A DNA stretch of 64,000 nt from Kingdonia uniflora. Its lineage: Eukaryota > Streptophyta > Magnoliopsida > Ranunculales > Circaeasteraceae. Below are positions 1-11,427 of this stretch, piece by piece. The stretch's first letter is position 1. Each line of letters opens with the position of its first letter. A program made the translations under genes and the position numbers. The DNA lies in NCBI GenBank assembly GCA_014058105.1, contig JACGCM010002784.1:620001-684000 (forward strand), written 5' to 3'. The notes beneath the pieces were generated by a model, which was not told the DNA's origin, ran no database searches, and was given only the letters and a program-made list of their open reading frames with translations.

Positions 1-91
1 AGTCCGGGTTCAAAAAAATATTACCCGGTTAGGCCGCTTTGAATCCGGCCCAGGACAGAACTCTGACTAACCCGACCCGTGAACAACCCTA
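1..91. mobile_element. Right end of a hAT-type MITE (partial)
   Basis: The window opens in a GC-richer patch of CGGGTT / AACCCG motifs that ends at CAACCCTA (84-91). This resembles the outer end of plant hAT-like MITEs with TAGGG(T/C)TGT termini, such as the complete one at 7,152-7,946. The left end is outside the window, so neither the second TIR nor a target duplication can be seen. Confidence 0.35.
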
Positions 92-159
92 GTAGCAGAC
101 GTACTCTGTAGAGCTAACTTTCTCAGCCTCTGAGTAGTCCATTTTATATTTTTAGGTGT

Positions 160-1331
160 AGGAGGTGGAATACTAAGAACATTATCCACAGTCAGGCGAG
201 CTTTCTATTTAGCCATAAATCATTTCTCGTGAGCTCGCTGAACTTTGAGTACTACAAAATCTACCTTCTTATCCCAATGAATACCTAACTCACTAAGTAC
301 CTGCTTTAACTCGTCCTGATTTCGAGCAACGCAATCGAGCAGGCTGGTCGTGTCAAGCACCGTTGAAGGATTGGGTTCTTACAATAAAAAAGGGGAGCAT
401 AACATTAATTAACAGTTCGAAGAAAGGATATTGGTTAGTCAAAGATTGATCAACATTACTTACTCAGGTTATAATATTTATGGTTCGGAACAAGCGCTGG
501 TTCATCTGGAACCTGCATACAGTTACCCCCTACCCAAACAAGGTGATCGTTTCATGGTCTACCCGCAGATTTAAAATCAAAATTTTTTGGTCTTGATGAA
601 TCACTGCATAGGTAACCACTACTTCGACCTTTGACATATTTTCATTTATAAAATTTTAATACATTAGTGGCTTCAAACTGCTTGGCAGTCCATTCCTTTC
701 TCTATTTCTCATTCAGTGCCTCACATACCCTTATCATCTCATATACATTCCCATTCAATTGGGTATGGCATTACTGTAATACATTCATGACCCTTTTTTG
801 AAAGAAGGTCAGAAGAATCTTCATGCCATATACGACCTGATTCAAATAACATAAAAACCTATCACTCGGGCCTGATAGCCCGAGACCATTATAGTACAAG
901 AGATTCACATCCTCACTAATCACTCTATCATTTTTCCACTTCTCCAAATAAGGGACTTGGTAGTATACCGCCTCCTCCCCTTTCCCTGGGACATAGGCCC
1001 TAAACCAGTGACCTTGGTCCAGCAGATAACTTCCCCATTCTCCCTATAATTTCTTTTTGTATTTCAAAAATTTCTTTCCTACGTCAACTCCCTCTGGGTA
1101 TATGACAAACAATCTATCTTTCTCTTTTGTATCCCCTATATTTATCACTTTCTCTATGTTACTGGCTTCCCATACTTCTACAGTTACCTCTACACTATTT
1201 ACAGTATCTCCCCTGACACTACACTCGTCCTCCCTCCCCGACGAGGATGTTTCTTCTGAACTTGAAGATACTACAAATTTACTCGTGGGAATACTAGGTT
1301 TGAAACGCATATTGGACCTACAGATACACAA
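160..1331 (-). pseudogene. Decayed protein-coding stretch, unrecognised
   Basis: Read on the minus strand, this stretch gives a coherent but broken protein trace. A Ser/Glu-rich acidic start (open frame 1,331-1,044) is followed, after stops, by blocks such as GHWFRAYVPGKGEEAVYYQV, by an aromatic segment around 800-950, and by a charged helical tail around 220-350 (NQDELKQVLSELGIHWDKK). Several stops and frame changes interrupt it. The arrangement recalls gag-like or accessory proteins of plant transposons, but I recognise no named family. No partner gene on the same strand could be tied to it. Confidence 0.35.
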
Positions 1332-1339
1332 AATATTTT

Positions 1340-2300
1340 ATCATTATCTATACTTTACATATTCTACCCTACACATAGTAAAAATAAAAACAATCATTTC
1401 AAGTTTCCCTCTACTTCTCCAAATAAATATTTTATTTCTCTACAGTCTATTCATATATCAAAGCTAGGTTCTGCACTACAAAGTTCTCTCATCAATTATC
1501 CAGATATCATAAAACCCCTACATTATCAAACTTTTGAATCCATCAATCTAAAATGATACACAAACACTACCATACAGATTGCTAGCAAAAAGAAAATTAA
1601 AAAAAGATACATATCACCAACCTGTACTTGAAGAACAACAATCATCTACTTTTCCTGGACATCTTATCGTGATTAACCATTCCCGTCACTTTTCCATAGG
1701 CTTTATCTCACCCAATGAGCCTTTCTCTTTCAGACTAAACTCAGAACTCAAACGTTTCCTCTCTTTGGAGATAGGATTTGCACACCCTTTTTTTTTCTCT
1801 CTATAACTGGTGATAATTTATGAGGGAGAGAGATACGAGTTTTTATACTCTTCCTCGGTTTTTTGAAACAACGGCTCCTTCTGACACGCGCCAGCCATTC
1901 CTATTATCTCTACAAGCATGTCTTTTTGGGTACATCATTATCATGACTTCTGCGATAACGTCTATTGTCATCACGTCTGTCTCTATTATCTGTCATTCAA
2001 AATTGAGTACCTCTTCTTCAACAAAGTACAAATGACCAATCACCTTACTTTTATAATCTACCAAGATCATACAACATTCCTAAAATAGTTTAATATTCAA
2101 AATTCGAAGATATTTATACAGCTGTTAAAATCATATAGCTGTCATCCACAATATCTGCACATAGACAGTAAAATAGAATATTTTATTCTTATTCATTTCA
2201 GAGCGAAACAACAACCATGCCTCGTTCTCCATAAAGCAGATCACACAAATAGATTACTGCTAACAGACTACTTATTTATTATGAACTTTTACAGTTCGAT
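1340..2300. other. AT-rich stretch, no gene recognised
   Basis: Short open frames are present (for example 1,579-1,806 and 1,820-2,035 on +), but none shows a motif, coding-like composition or a family I recognise. I see no repeat structure. Confidence 0.3.
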
Positions 2301-2339
2301 CTTACAGAATTCTGTAGTTACATCTAAAGCAGCCTGGAT

Positions 2340-2661
2340 GGTTCGCCTTCCCACAGAGAATTATCTCTCCTCTTGCTGCCCTTGCATCCTTTTCAACAAT
2401 TTGATCACATGCGAGCTATCGAGCAGTCATATCTCACACACTGGCATTTAGTAGTGACCTACAAAACATATTATACCAAAAAAAGTGTCCATACTCTGCA
2501 CGCCTGCCTTCAGCATCCAGGCCGATCAAATTTAATGGCCATTCCGGTAACACAGCATCATAAGGAAAACGACGAAAATATCGTTTACGGAGTTCAACAA
2601 CCTTGATATGAAACCTACAGTCTGCTGCATGGTGAACATGCTGCGAGCGCGTCCTCACCAT
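2340..2661 (-). pseudogene. Possible distant member of the RG-tailed small-protein family
   Basis: The frame opens with MVRTRSQ, continues with a basic helical segment (RFHIKVVELRKRYFRR) and then an aromatic block (EYGHFFWYNMF). Start, spacing and the Y..F.F block resemble the better-preserved relative at 3,621-3,941 and the relic at 32,369-32,781. The resemblance is weaker than between those two. It stops at 2,434, and only a doubtful continuation lies beyond. No function can be assigned. Confidence 0.28.
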
Positions 2662-3489
2662 GGTTACTCACACTACCTCCACAACAAATTAATCCTAGAG
2701 AATATATAAGACATAACAGCTAAGAATCCCACTTTATATAGTCACCAAAAAGATCTTTACAAATCCCGATCACCCTACAGATTTTGCTGAAGGGTATATT
2801 TTTCTAAGAAATTTTTTGGGACAGCAGAATATCAACATGCAAATCCATAATATTGTGAAAGGTCATTATTTCTATATTATGAAATATCTCCTCAAATTTT
2901 ATACGAGCAACTATCCAGATGGCAACATACAAAGTTAAGCAAGTCCAGTGGTGGCACCTACAACCCTTATTAATTTTTTCCACAGTTCGAGACATTCTTT
3001 CATCCAGTTCGAAGACACAGATTACAAAAAACCATATACCTTTTTAGCAACACAATCATCTTACATAAATTATTTACTTCCTATCACCACATTTTTGAAC
3101 TCCTCTAATTTTTCAAACCTCACCTATCACTACCATTTACCAATATCCACATTACAATCCTTACAACTCGATTTTCCTCATCATACTCCATGATGAACTA
3201 ACACCTATTTGCAGACTCTTATTTTATAATAGAAAACTGCACAAACAAGTTCGATACAAAGAATCAAGATACCAGAACAAAGACATTTTATTAGTTCAAA
3301 ATTTTCTCTTACAGAATACTTTACAGATAATAAACTATTCCAAACAAATCTACAAGATTACTTTACACAATTACAGTTCGAAATGCCTTCCAACAATCAA
3401 CGAGGAAGAAGATGTAAAATTCAAACAACTTCAAACTTTGATCCCATGCTGCAAGGAACAGGAAACAATAGAATTGGAAATCACAGATA

Positions 3490-3941
3490 TAAGATCTTCT
3501 TCAGGGCCAATATCTATGGTTCCTGGAAGAAATACCTCTAACATTATCACCTCTTCTACCATAACCCCTACCTCCCCGCATACTAGAGACAGACGAAAAG
3601 TCTTATTTCTTCAACAAGACCTACTCATTAGCAGGGTACCGACGAGACACCCTCGGACGAATGCCTGCCGCTTCATCTTCAGTTGCCACAGCCTCCTCCG
3701 CCAGTAACCGAAGCCCATTTTGGCGCTCCACCTCAGATGTCCACAGATAATGGAAATGTACCATCTGATAATGGTTATCCCCCGCCTCCATCACTTCTTC
3801 ATATGACATATGATGATAGGTGGGAAACATAAGAATTGATGTTGGCAGATGCAAAGGCTGGTATCCAATATACCTGATGTGTAGTTGTTCCATCATCCTA
3901 CGAATCCTAGACTCTCGAGCCTGATTCCTTGTAGTCGCCAT
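3490..3941 (-). CDS. Small RG-tailed protein of a transposon-associated family
   Basis: An open frame of about 106 residues runs from the ATG at 3,941 (MATTRNQARESRIRRMMEQL) to 3,621. Upstream in-frame ATGs exist, but the relative at 32,369-32,781 also begins at M(V/A)TTR, so I chose this start. The N-terminal third is basic and helical. A middle block reads YHHMSYEEVMEAGDNHYQM, and the frame ends DEAAGIRPRVSRRYPANE. Beyond the stop, the same frame continues into a Gly/Arg-rich tract (MRGGRGYGRRGD), also present in the relative, so the stop may be secondary or the tail may be spliced on. RG-rich tails often bind RNA, but a role here is inference only. Confidence 0.42.
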
Positions 3942-4029
3942 CCTCTCAACAATAGATAATTTCAAGTACATAAACAAACACAGAGAAGAAAATAGTTCAT
4001 AAACGAAGACTTGGTTCATCACACTCACC

Positions 4030-4218
4030 TCAGAATGCTTTTTATACTATGATCAGTATTCAAAGCCGACTCTTCAAATTCCCAACATCAGAAGGATTTC
4101 CCATACAAATAATATTGATTAAAACCATTGGTTCTAGGAAACCCAAAAGGCACCAACGAATATTCATAAATATACATTAGAAATGAATCCCAAATATTAA
4201 CTACAGCATTAATGACAC
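4030..4218. other. Intergenic, nothing recognised
   Basis: AT-rich sequence upstream of the minus-strand small-protein gene. It would contain that gene's promoter if the gene is transcribed. I see no clear TATA box on the minus strand. Confidence 0.2.
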
Positions 4219-4524
4219 TTCTTAACCAACACCACTCGCCCACAAGGTTTTTCGTACTGTTGGCTGAGAGGGGGAGGTTGTAGTAGCTTATTCCGCGTCT
4301 TGGACTTATGTTTCATCTTTGAACTATATACAAACTTTTGACCTCATCAATAAAGCACGTGGCACATTTGTAGCACGATCAGAATCAAGGCAGCAACATA
4401 AGGAATAACACAAGTTTTTCAACCAACACCACTCGCCCATGATACTTCTCGTACTCTTGGTTAAGAGTCGTCTTGTAATAAGCTTATTTCGTATTTTGGA
4501 CTCATACTTCATCCCTGAACTCAT
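4219..4524. repeat. Two-copy direct repeat (about 105-bp units, 202-bp offset)
   Basis: The segments 4,219-4,324 and 4,421-4,524 are clearly related. Both start with AACCAACACCACTCGCCCA and run through TTCGTACT..TGG, AGCTTATT..CG and TTGGACT to a shared GAACT. About 97 bp of unrelated sequence separates them. The copies lie just left of a possible LTR (4,701-5,025), so they could be duplicated upstream promoter sequence of that element. Confidence 0.6.
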
Positions 4525-4700
4525 CAACATACATGGAACATTACTAAAGACAGATTCAGTATTCAGTATTCAGTCATCACTATTTGACCTCTACATCAAC
4601 AGTTCGAGTCGACAGACACAACATCATCATTGAAGTTGTTACAAGACAAGCTGGATTATCCCATTACACAATCTGGTCAAAGAATATCTAACATATATTT

Positions 4701-5025
4701 TGTAATGTCCATCATCAAAAATATTAAATGGTCGTCAAACGGTCATATTATAAGACCTATAAATAGGATCAAAAAATTTTAGATGAAAGGACAGAAGAAT
4801 CTTCACTCTAACATTCCACACACTCAGAACGATCATTGTAATAAACTAGCACTCTCAATAATATCATCTTCTCTTTTTCAAAATCCTTAAGAAAGGTCAT
4901 GATTTTTAACCTATTCAAAGGTTTTCCACGCAAAATTGTCTTTATAGTTATTATTACTATTCTTGAGCGTTCTAAATAGATCTTGTGTAAAGTCTAAGTC
5001 TGAATCTTGGAATTAAACTATTACA
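4701..5025 (+). mobile_element. Possible short LTR (TGTAAT...ATTACA)
   Basis: A 325-bp stretch starts TGTAATG and ends TATTACA, perfect 6-nt inverted ends. It contains a TATA-like CTATAAATAGG at 4,757-4,767, as an LTR promoter would. No second copy, primer-binding site or target duplication is visible, so it may be a solo LTR or a chance match. A plain promoter is the main alternative. Confidence 0.3.
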
Positions 5026-5414
5026 GGTACCTAGTCCCGTTGGCCTTGTACCAACGTGCCTGATTGTACAGTATGCGGGTCACTGTACAACCCTAGAGGA
5101 GGATGTAGCTGGGAATTGACGGTGCTCGGATACCTCTAGTGTAAAAATTAAAACTTAAAATTTTCAAGCCTTTCATCAACCACTTCCAACAAGGCTCAAT
5201 ATTTGAATTTTAACTTAAATAATCAGGCGCCCAACCCTTATGTACCTCATAGTCTGAGTCTTTAAGAAGCCAAAGCTTTTACTTGGTTCTCCTATAACAA
5301 CTATAATAACGGCTAGTTTTTCATTGCCTATATTTTGATTTTTTACACAAATAATATCACAACACTTCCTAAATCTCATAATTCATCCTTAATCAATTTC
5401 ATCTTCTTCAAGAC
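5026..5414. other. Intergenic leader before Harbinger transposase
   Basis: No coding potential is recognised. The left terminus of the neighbouring Harbinger element should lie in or near here, but I could not find an inverted match to its right end. Confidence 0.25.
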
Positions 5415-6764
5415 ATGGATGTCAAGATGATTTTTGAGTTAACGATTCTTCCACCAATGAAGATGTGATTTTGTTAGACTCTTCGTCCTCCGACAACGAT
5501 ATCACTGATGCGATCTAAGATTAGATTATTCTCAATCAAATCGAAATCAATAACCCCGAAGTGGGAGGATCTTCCGGTGGCCAAAGGGGAGGATCGGTTG
5601 TTGGACGTAGTGTTCTTGATCGCGAACAAGTACTTAGAAATTACCTACTCATAAGAGACTACTTTAACAAAAATACGATTTATCAACTTCAACATTTCCG
5701 CTGGAGATACCGCTTGAACCGATGTATTTTTATCCGTATTATGGATAAACTAGTTGTTAGTGATAACTATTTCATACGAAAACGATGTTGCGCCAAATAA
5801 ATTGGATTATCCCCTCATCAAAAACAATTCATAAAACGACATTTCATATAATGGCATTTCGTGTGTTAGCATACGGGATGTCCACAAATATTGCGAATGA
5901 ATATTGCTAAATGGATGAGAGCACCGCAATTGAATGTCTTACTAAGTTTTGTAAGATGGTTATTACTAACTTTGGGGAGGAGTTTTTGACGTCACCAACC
6001 CTGGATGATATCCAATGGTTGTTGTATGTTACGGATGGTTGTAGATTCCCGGCATGCTTGGTAGTTTAGATTACATGCATTGGAAATGAAAGAATTATCC
6101 CAAAGCTTGGGTAGGATAATTTTTGGGGTAAAAGAAAAAACTAATTATCATATTAGAAGCGGTTGCGTCATACGACCTATGGATATGGCATGCGTTCTTT
6201 GGAATGTCGGGTCGTAATAACGATGTGAAAGTGTTAGACCGGTCACATCTTTTCAACGATCTCATAAGAGGTCAACGCCCATCTTGTAACTTCACCATCA
6301 ATAATGTTTCCTACGATATGGGCTACTACTTGGCGGATGGGATATACCCGAAGTGGTCAACTCTTGTCTGATCAATACATCACCCTCTAAACAAAGTCGA
6401 GACCCTATTTGTAAAGTATCAAGAGGGATACCATAGAGACGTCGAACGGGCTTTCGGTGTGATCCAACTTTGATTTGGAATAGTAAAAGGGGTGGCACAA
6501 ATGTGGTCTCCAAAGAACCTTGATGTAATTATGAAGACGTGTATTATAATTCACAACATGATCGTTGAAAGCGAACGCGACGGCTACGAAGTAGGGATGG
6601 ACAAAAGTTTTTAAAGAAAAGCACATGAAGTAGAGGTTCATAGGGAACCTAACACGCTACAACAATTTAAATCGAAGTACGAAACAATAACAGATAAGGT
6701 GAAGCACGAGTCTCTTTGAAAGAACCACATTGCACATTTATGGAATGCCTATGGAGGCACATGA
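5415..6764 (+). pseudogene. PIF/Harbinger (HARBI1-like) DDE transposase, decayed
   Basis: A plant Harbinger nuclease is readable across several frames: an acidic Ser-rich N-terminus, the helical segment of the open frame 5,561-5,800 (RNYLLIRDYF..RCIFIRIM), then the catalytic core. The three acidic motifs survive: GMLGSLDYMHW (near 6,050), GRNNDVKVLD (near 6,215) and DVERAFGVIQ (near 6,445). The block MGYYLADGIYPKWSTLV typical of the family precedes the third. The end, IAHLWNAYGGT before a stop near 6,764, also fits. The gene would cut and move DNA flanked by TTA/TAA duplications. Stops and frameshifts throughout make it inactive. Confidence 0.85.
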
Positions 6765-7151
6765 TTTCTAATTCAATGTAATTGCAATATCTTCTTCAAT
6801 GTAATTTCATATTCATCTTTAATGTAATTTCAATTTCATGCCCAATAAATTAATTTCAATTTTATGTTTTCAAATTACCAATTTGAAGTTTTGTAACACG
6901 TTTCTTAAACAAATTTATTTAATAATAATTACGCATTATAAAGATGAAACGATCACATTAAATATAAGCATTACAGAATACAATAGAAATAAAATTAAAG
7001 GTCGGGATTATACCCCGACCACTCTTCAATGGGACAAGAATATTCTCCAAAGTTTTCTTACAATGAATCTTGGGGAGTAGATCAGATGTAGTTGGAGTAA
7101 ATTATATCGTACGGAGTCTCAAAAAGGAACGGTTCATTAATCACATCGTAC
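6765..7151. other. Harbinger interior, no gene recognised
   Basis: AT-rich sequence between the transposase stop and the inserted MITE. Repeats of TCAATGTAATTTCAAT occur around 6,770-6,840. Nothing coding is recognised. Confidence 0.3.
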
Positions 7152-7946
7152 TAGGGCTGTACACGGTTCGGTTCGGTCCGGTTTTAACCCAAAACCGCAA
7201 ACCGAACAGGAGATCCGTTTTTTGAGTTCCACAAAACCGAAACCGAACCGAGGAACATGAAACCCGTTGCAAAACCGGACCGAAAAGTCCGGTTCGGTTC
7301 CAGTTCCGTGCTCGGTTTTCCCTTAATCCCCAAAAACAAACAAACTATACCCCATCTACATTTCACTTCACCACTAAAATTATCCTTAACCACGAGATCT
7401 ATCAGTGAGCGAGACCATTCCCCAGATCTTGAGAATCATCAACAGAAAATCTTGAAATGTATAAATCTGTGTTTCCTCTCTTCTTGAGTGGTTGCTATTC
7501 TACGGTGATTGTACGTTGAAGAACTATATATGATGTATGAGAAAGTGACAATAGTTATTGAGAATGGAGAGAGAAAAACTAAAAGGAGAAAGTACTCTAC
7601 GACAGTTAGGCTAGATAGTTGTTGGCAGAGAAAGTGGTTTCAAATTTCAACTCTAGTACTTAAAAGTTGTGGTAAAGAGTAAAAACTAGTGGCATCTTTA
7701 ATGACAATAGAGAAAAAAAGTCTAATGGGGTAGTTGTTGGCTGCATATGGTTTGTATTTAATGAGTGATGGAAGGTATGCGGTTCGGTTCGGTTTAAGCC
7801 GACTATTTAAAACTTCAAATCGTATATCGGTTTATCAAATTTTTAAACCAAAAACGGAACCGGCTTATCAAGAACCGGTAAAAATCGTCGGTTCCGATTC
7901 GGTCCAGTCCGGTTTTCCGATTCCACAGCTTTCATGTACAACCCTA
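7152..7946. mobile_element. hAT-type MITE
   Basis: The terminal inverted repeats are TAGGGCTGTACA (7,152-7,163) and TGTACAACCCTA (7,935-7,946), matching at 11 of 12 positions. Both ends continue into CGGTTCGG / CCGGTTTT repeats, typical of plant hAT-like MITEs. Flanking 8-mers CATCGTAC and CCTCATAC agree at 6 of 8 positions, fitting the 8-bp hAT duplication with some decay. No transposase is encoded, so it depends on a helper element. Confidence 0.75.
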
Positions 7947-7959
7947 CCTCATACCATTT

Positions 7960-8210
7960 GTCACTTGCGGATCAGAGATCATAGTGGGTAGGACGACACA
8001 AGCCTCCCAAAGCAACTTGCTTTCGTAAATGGTGGAGTTTTTCACATTTCTTTTCAATTATAAGGAACCGGCTGTACAATTCTAAAGGCTCGCGACTACG
8101 TAAATTGTATTGCTTTAATTCATCGTTCACCCCATTCCAAAAGTGACCACGGACGACATCGAGACTCGACAGTTCATCAATGCATGTCTTTTACACATTG
8201 GTGAAGGCGT
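7960..8210 (-). pseudogene. Harbinger accessory (SANT-like) protein remnant
   Basis: On the minus strand a short readable stretch (GHFWNGVNDELKQYNLRSRE, then a charged helix IIEKKCEKLHHLRKQVA) resembles the trihelix/SANT-like DNA-binding partner encoded beside plant Harbinger transposases. Its place downstream of and convergent with the transposase supports this. It is short and broken; confidence rests mostly on context. Confidence 0.35.
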
Positions 8211-8589
8211 TATTTGTTATTCAACCGAACATCCTTTGAGATATGAAAAGGGAAATATGCCTAGAGGGAAGATGGTGAAGTTGGAGTTTTAAAATTTTGG
8301 GGACAATATAGGTGTTCTTGGGGGTGGGGGGGAATGATGAAGTGAATTGAGTGGTAAAAGCAAAACTAGCCTGTCAAGTTGCTTTAGATAAACATGCACA
8401 TAATCGTTATGCGGTTGATAAAGAAATGCTTTAGGCGTGCGCTTGACTTCAAACTCAACATTCAAGTATTGAGGCGAGGCCCCACACTCGAATAATCATA
8501 CGTGGTATGTGTTTTTTCAAGTATTGAGGCAACTACGGATGATGCTCTTACAGTAAAGAAAATATCTAGCTTCGTATAGCTGTCCAGGT

Positions 8590-9795
8590 ACACAGTAAAG
8601 CTCATACAACATCCTTTAGTGGATGCATCCCCAACCATAGTTTTATTGCTTGGTTATCATTTAGAGGGGCCTTAAAAACCCAGACCAGGCTGATGAGGTG
8701 GGGTCTGGTTACCCAGTCTATCTGTTTGTTATGCTTGGGTGCCGAAGAAACTGAAACCCATATGTTTTTCGAGTGTTGCTATGCTAAATGGATTTGGAAG
8801 CAGATGCTTCAGAAATTGGGGTTTAACAGGTGCATTTAGAACTTTAGCGAGGAGATCCAGTGGGTGCAGAGTCAAACAGTAAGTTATTCTCTCAAGTTTA
8901 CTATTCTGAAGCTTTATGTTAATTGCCTTATACACCATTTATGGAGAGAAAGGAACAACAGAGTGTTCAACAATCTCTATACTTAAGCTCCTGGGATGCT
9001 TAAGACTATCCTGAGTGATGTTAAGTTCAAACTTGTGTTTTCTGAAAGAAAGCTGCTTGATACAGTTGAAAATAGGTTCTATGCTGAAACTTGGGGTATT
9101 CGAGCTGCCTGGAGTACGCCTGTGATATCTCATTGCAGCTGGAAGATGCCTTCCAACTCAACCTGCATGATTAACTGTTCTGGGAACTCGATGGGCGGGT
9201 ATGGCGCGATCATTCGGATTGCTAAAGACAATGCAGTAGCTGCTTGTGCGGGTAGAACGACCACAAAATCCATGCTATTTCATGAGTTAATGAGCATCAA
9301 AGCTGGTCTTGAACTCGCTGTAAAACATGGTAAAGTCAAGAACGAAGTCTACACAGTCTACTCTGGCTGTTAGTGTGATCACTAAACAGTATAGACCTGA
9401 TTGGCAGTGTAGAGCGATTACTAGAGAGATTCTGCTCCTTACTGAAAGTCTGGAATGGTTTCGCATTTACAAGATTCCTAAAGAAGCAAATCAACCTGCT
9501 ATTACTCTATCCAGATTGAGGCAAGAGCTGGGTTTTGAGGAAGTTAGACCTACAAAATTCTCTGAAGAGCTAAAACAGAAAGTAAAAGATGATGCAGACG
9601 ACAAGACTTATGTTATTTCACACTCTTGATTGTTTTCTTGAGTTCTTCTCTTTGTTCTGAATTCTTTTTACTTACTTTTGGTGTAAGGCTCCTTGCAACT
9701 CTTGTGTGCTCTCGAGGGTTGTCCCCACTGTGTACTTGTTCCCCTTTTCTTGTTATGAATGCTTAATTTCCAAATTAAAAATAAAAAAATAATAC
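8590..9795 (+). mobile_element. L1-type LINE, 5'-truncated (ORF2 C-terminus and 3' UTR)
   Basis: Translation gives the end of a plant LINE polyprotein. First comes the zinc-binding linker after the reverse transcriptase (8,630-8,960, with ALKTQTRLMRWGL, CLLCLGAEETETHMFFECCY and IWKQMLQKLG). An RNase H-like domain follows (9,130-9,629, with GGYGAIIRIAKDNAVAACAG, FHELMSIKAGLELA and a late IPKEANQPA). Two frames are needed, so it is broken near 9,370. After the stop at 9,629 there is a short 3' UTR ending in an A-rich tail near 9,775-9,793. The reverse transcriptase core is missing, the usual result of incomplete target-primed insertion. Confidence 0.8.
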
Positions 9796-10166
9796 AACTT
9801 AGGCTAGTCACGATGGGTTGGCAATGAACCCGACCTAAAATTCAGGAAGGTGTATCAGTGCCCCTGGTAAATTTGACATCGGCTTTTAGATCTCTTGCTT
9901 GAGCCATGCCCAATTCGGGTTTGCTGAGTTGAATGGATGGTTCTTGTTAAAAAAAATTCAGAAGGTAAACGAAAAAAAATTGTTAACATCAATTTATTCA
10001 AGCTCCAGTTACATCAAATTACCAATATATGTTTATAAATTAAAAAGAATATAAGGTTTTTTTACCTGAATTTTGGAAACATAAAATTACCAAGAAGAAA
10101 CCTATTATATCTGTCATACTTATACTCGTGGGCCAATTAAAGTTCTTATAAGAAAAGCAACAAATG
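9796..10166. other. Intergenic with a hAT-like patch
   Basis: The part around 9,815-9,935 (GGGTTGGCAATGAACCCGAC, later CAATTCGGGTTTGCTG) resembles interiors of hAT-like MITEs, without recognisable ends. The rest is AT-rich with nothing identified. Confidence 0.25.
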
Positions 10167-10437
10167 TTAGGTAGCGTTTGTTTTTTCGACTGATTGCAGT
10201 CAGAGGTCTGAGTTTGACTCCAGTAAGTGATTTGGTATGAGTGAGGTCACTTAGTGTCGTTTGTTTTTTGGACTGACTACACTCAGACTCGGATAAAACA
10301 TCTGACTGAGGTCTCTGAGCATTTCTCCACTCAGATCCAATAAGCCAGCTGAGTGGGAGGTCGGAGTCTGAGTGTAAAATTTATCCCCAAATTGCCCTCA
10401 AAATAAATCAAAATTACGAAAAAAAACCTACTTTCTT

Positions 10438-10560
10438 CTCCCAGTTCCTCCACTCCTCGATCACCTCCTCCTCACAGCTCCTTAAGCTCTCGATCATCTT
10501 CCAGCTCCTCGATTACATTCACTTCTCCCAGCTCCTCCAATCCTCGATCACACACACTCT
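10438..10560. repeat. CT-rich imperfect minisatellite
   Basis: Imperfect repeats of CTCC(A/C)AG(T/C)TCCTC and CTCGATCAC run through this stretch, ending in a short (CT)n tract. The composition resembles a plant 5' UTR or core-promoter pyrimidine tract, so it may be the leader of the element's own gene. Confidence 0.5.
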
Positions 10561-11427
10561 CTCTCTCGAACCAGTTGGAGAAGTTGATTCCTCTAGCAAA
10601 ACCTAAAACCTGGAGAAACTGTAGTTGGAAAGAAATCGAGAGGTAAGTTGTTGCAATACAATAAACCCTTTTCTTGGATTTAATTTGTGAAACTTTCTTT
10701 TGTTTCATCTATTGCCTTATCATGTGATGATTTAATGGTTAGTATTTATCAATCCTTAATCTGATTTTCCTTTTTTTTATGAATCAAAATACTATCTTAC
10801 GATCAAAGCAAGCAGTTTCAGGAGTGATTATAGTAATACTAGCTATGCTAAAATGGGAATTTTTTCTTTACCAGGAGAAGGTATACAAGAGCAGAGTTGT
10901 TGAACCCATCCGACTATTTTTAAGCTGCTTGATCTTTGCTTGAGACTTTAATCAAAGAAAATTGTGGAGTTCCAGGAAGAAAAAAAAAATCCATCCATTT
11001 TCACCTGAACTTGTGAGTTAAAAGGAGATTACTAGTTTATTCCCTAACAGCTCGCGGTCATCCTTGAAATTTTGATTAGTAAAATAAAGAGACCTTTGCA
11101 ATAGAGTTATGAAATTTTTTCTAATATAGAAAACCATTCCTAGCTTTGCAAATAATAGTTCACAAGAACTATTGATCATAAACAGCCTTAGTTCTGCAGC
11201 TTGCTTGCTTACTGTAAGAGTTGATATAGCAAGGTTCACAAGGATTTGAATGCATAAGATTGAACTTTAGATGCCACAAAGTAGAATCTTTTGGTGTTAA
11301 AGAAGAGATGCTGTTGATCTTAATTAATAACCAATATGCTTTCTGTTATCAGTTTATACAAAGAAGCAGCTATATGTTATCCATAAAGGAACTGCTAATA
11401 GCCTTGCAACTTGTTTAAATGAGACCA

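Larger units (their letters stand above)
5415..8547 (+). mobile_element. Decayed PIF/Harbinger element (left end not found)
   Basis: The transposase on + and a minus-strand remnant of the accessory DNA-binding gene (near 8,000-8,200) have the convergent two-gene layout of plant Harbinger elements. A plausible right terminus is GATGCTC at 8,541-8,547 followed by TTA, that is an inverted GAGCATC end with the family's TTA duplication. The matching left end was not found. A hAT-type MITE (7,152-7,946) sits inside. Confidence 0.5.

Noticed and set aside
160..5025. Endogenous plant pararetrovirus as the source of the left region
   Set aside because: A TATA promoter and a run of decayed minus-strand coding text are suggestive, but no reverse transcriptase, movement protein or coat-protein motif can be read, so the assignment is not supported.
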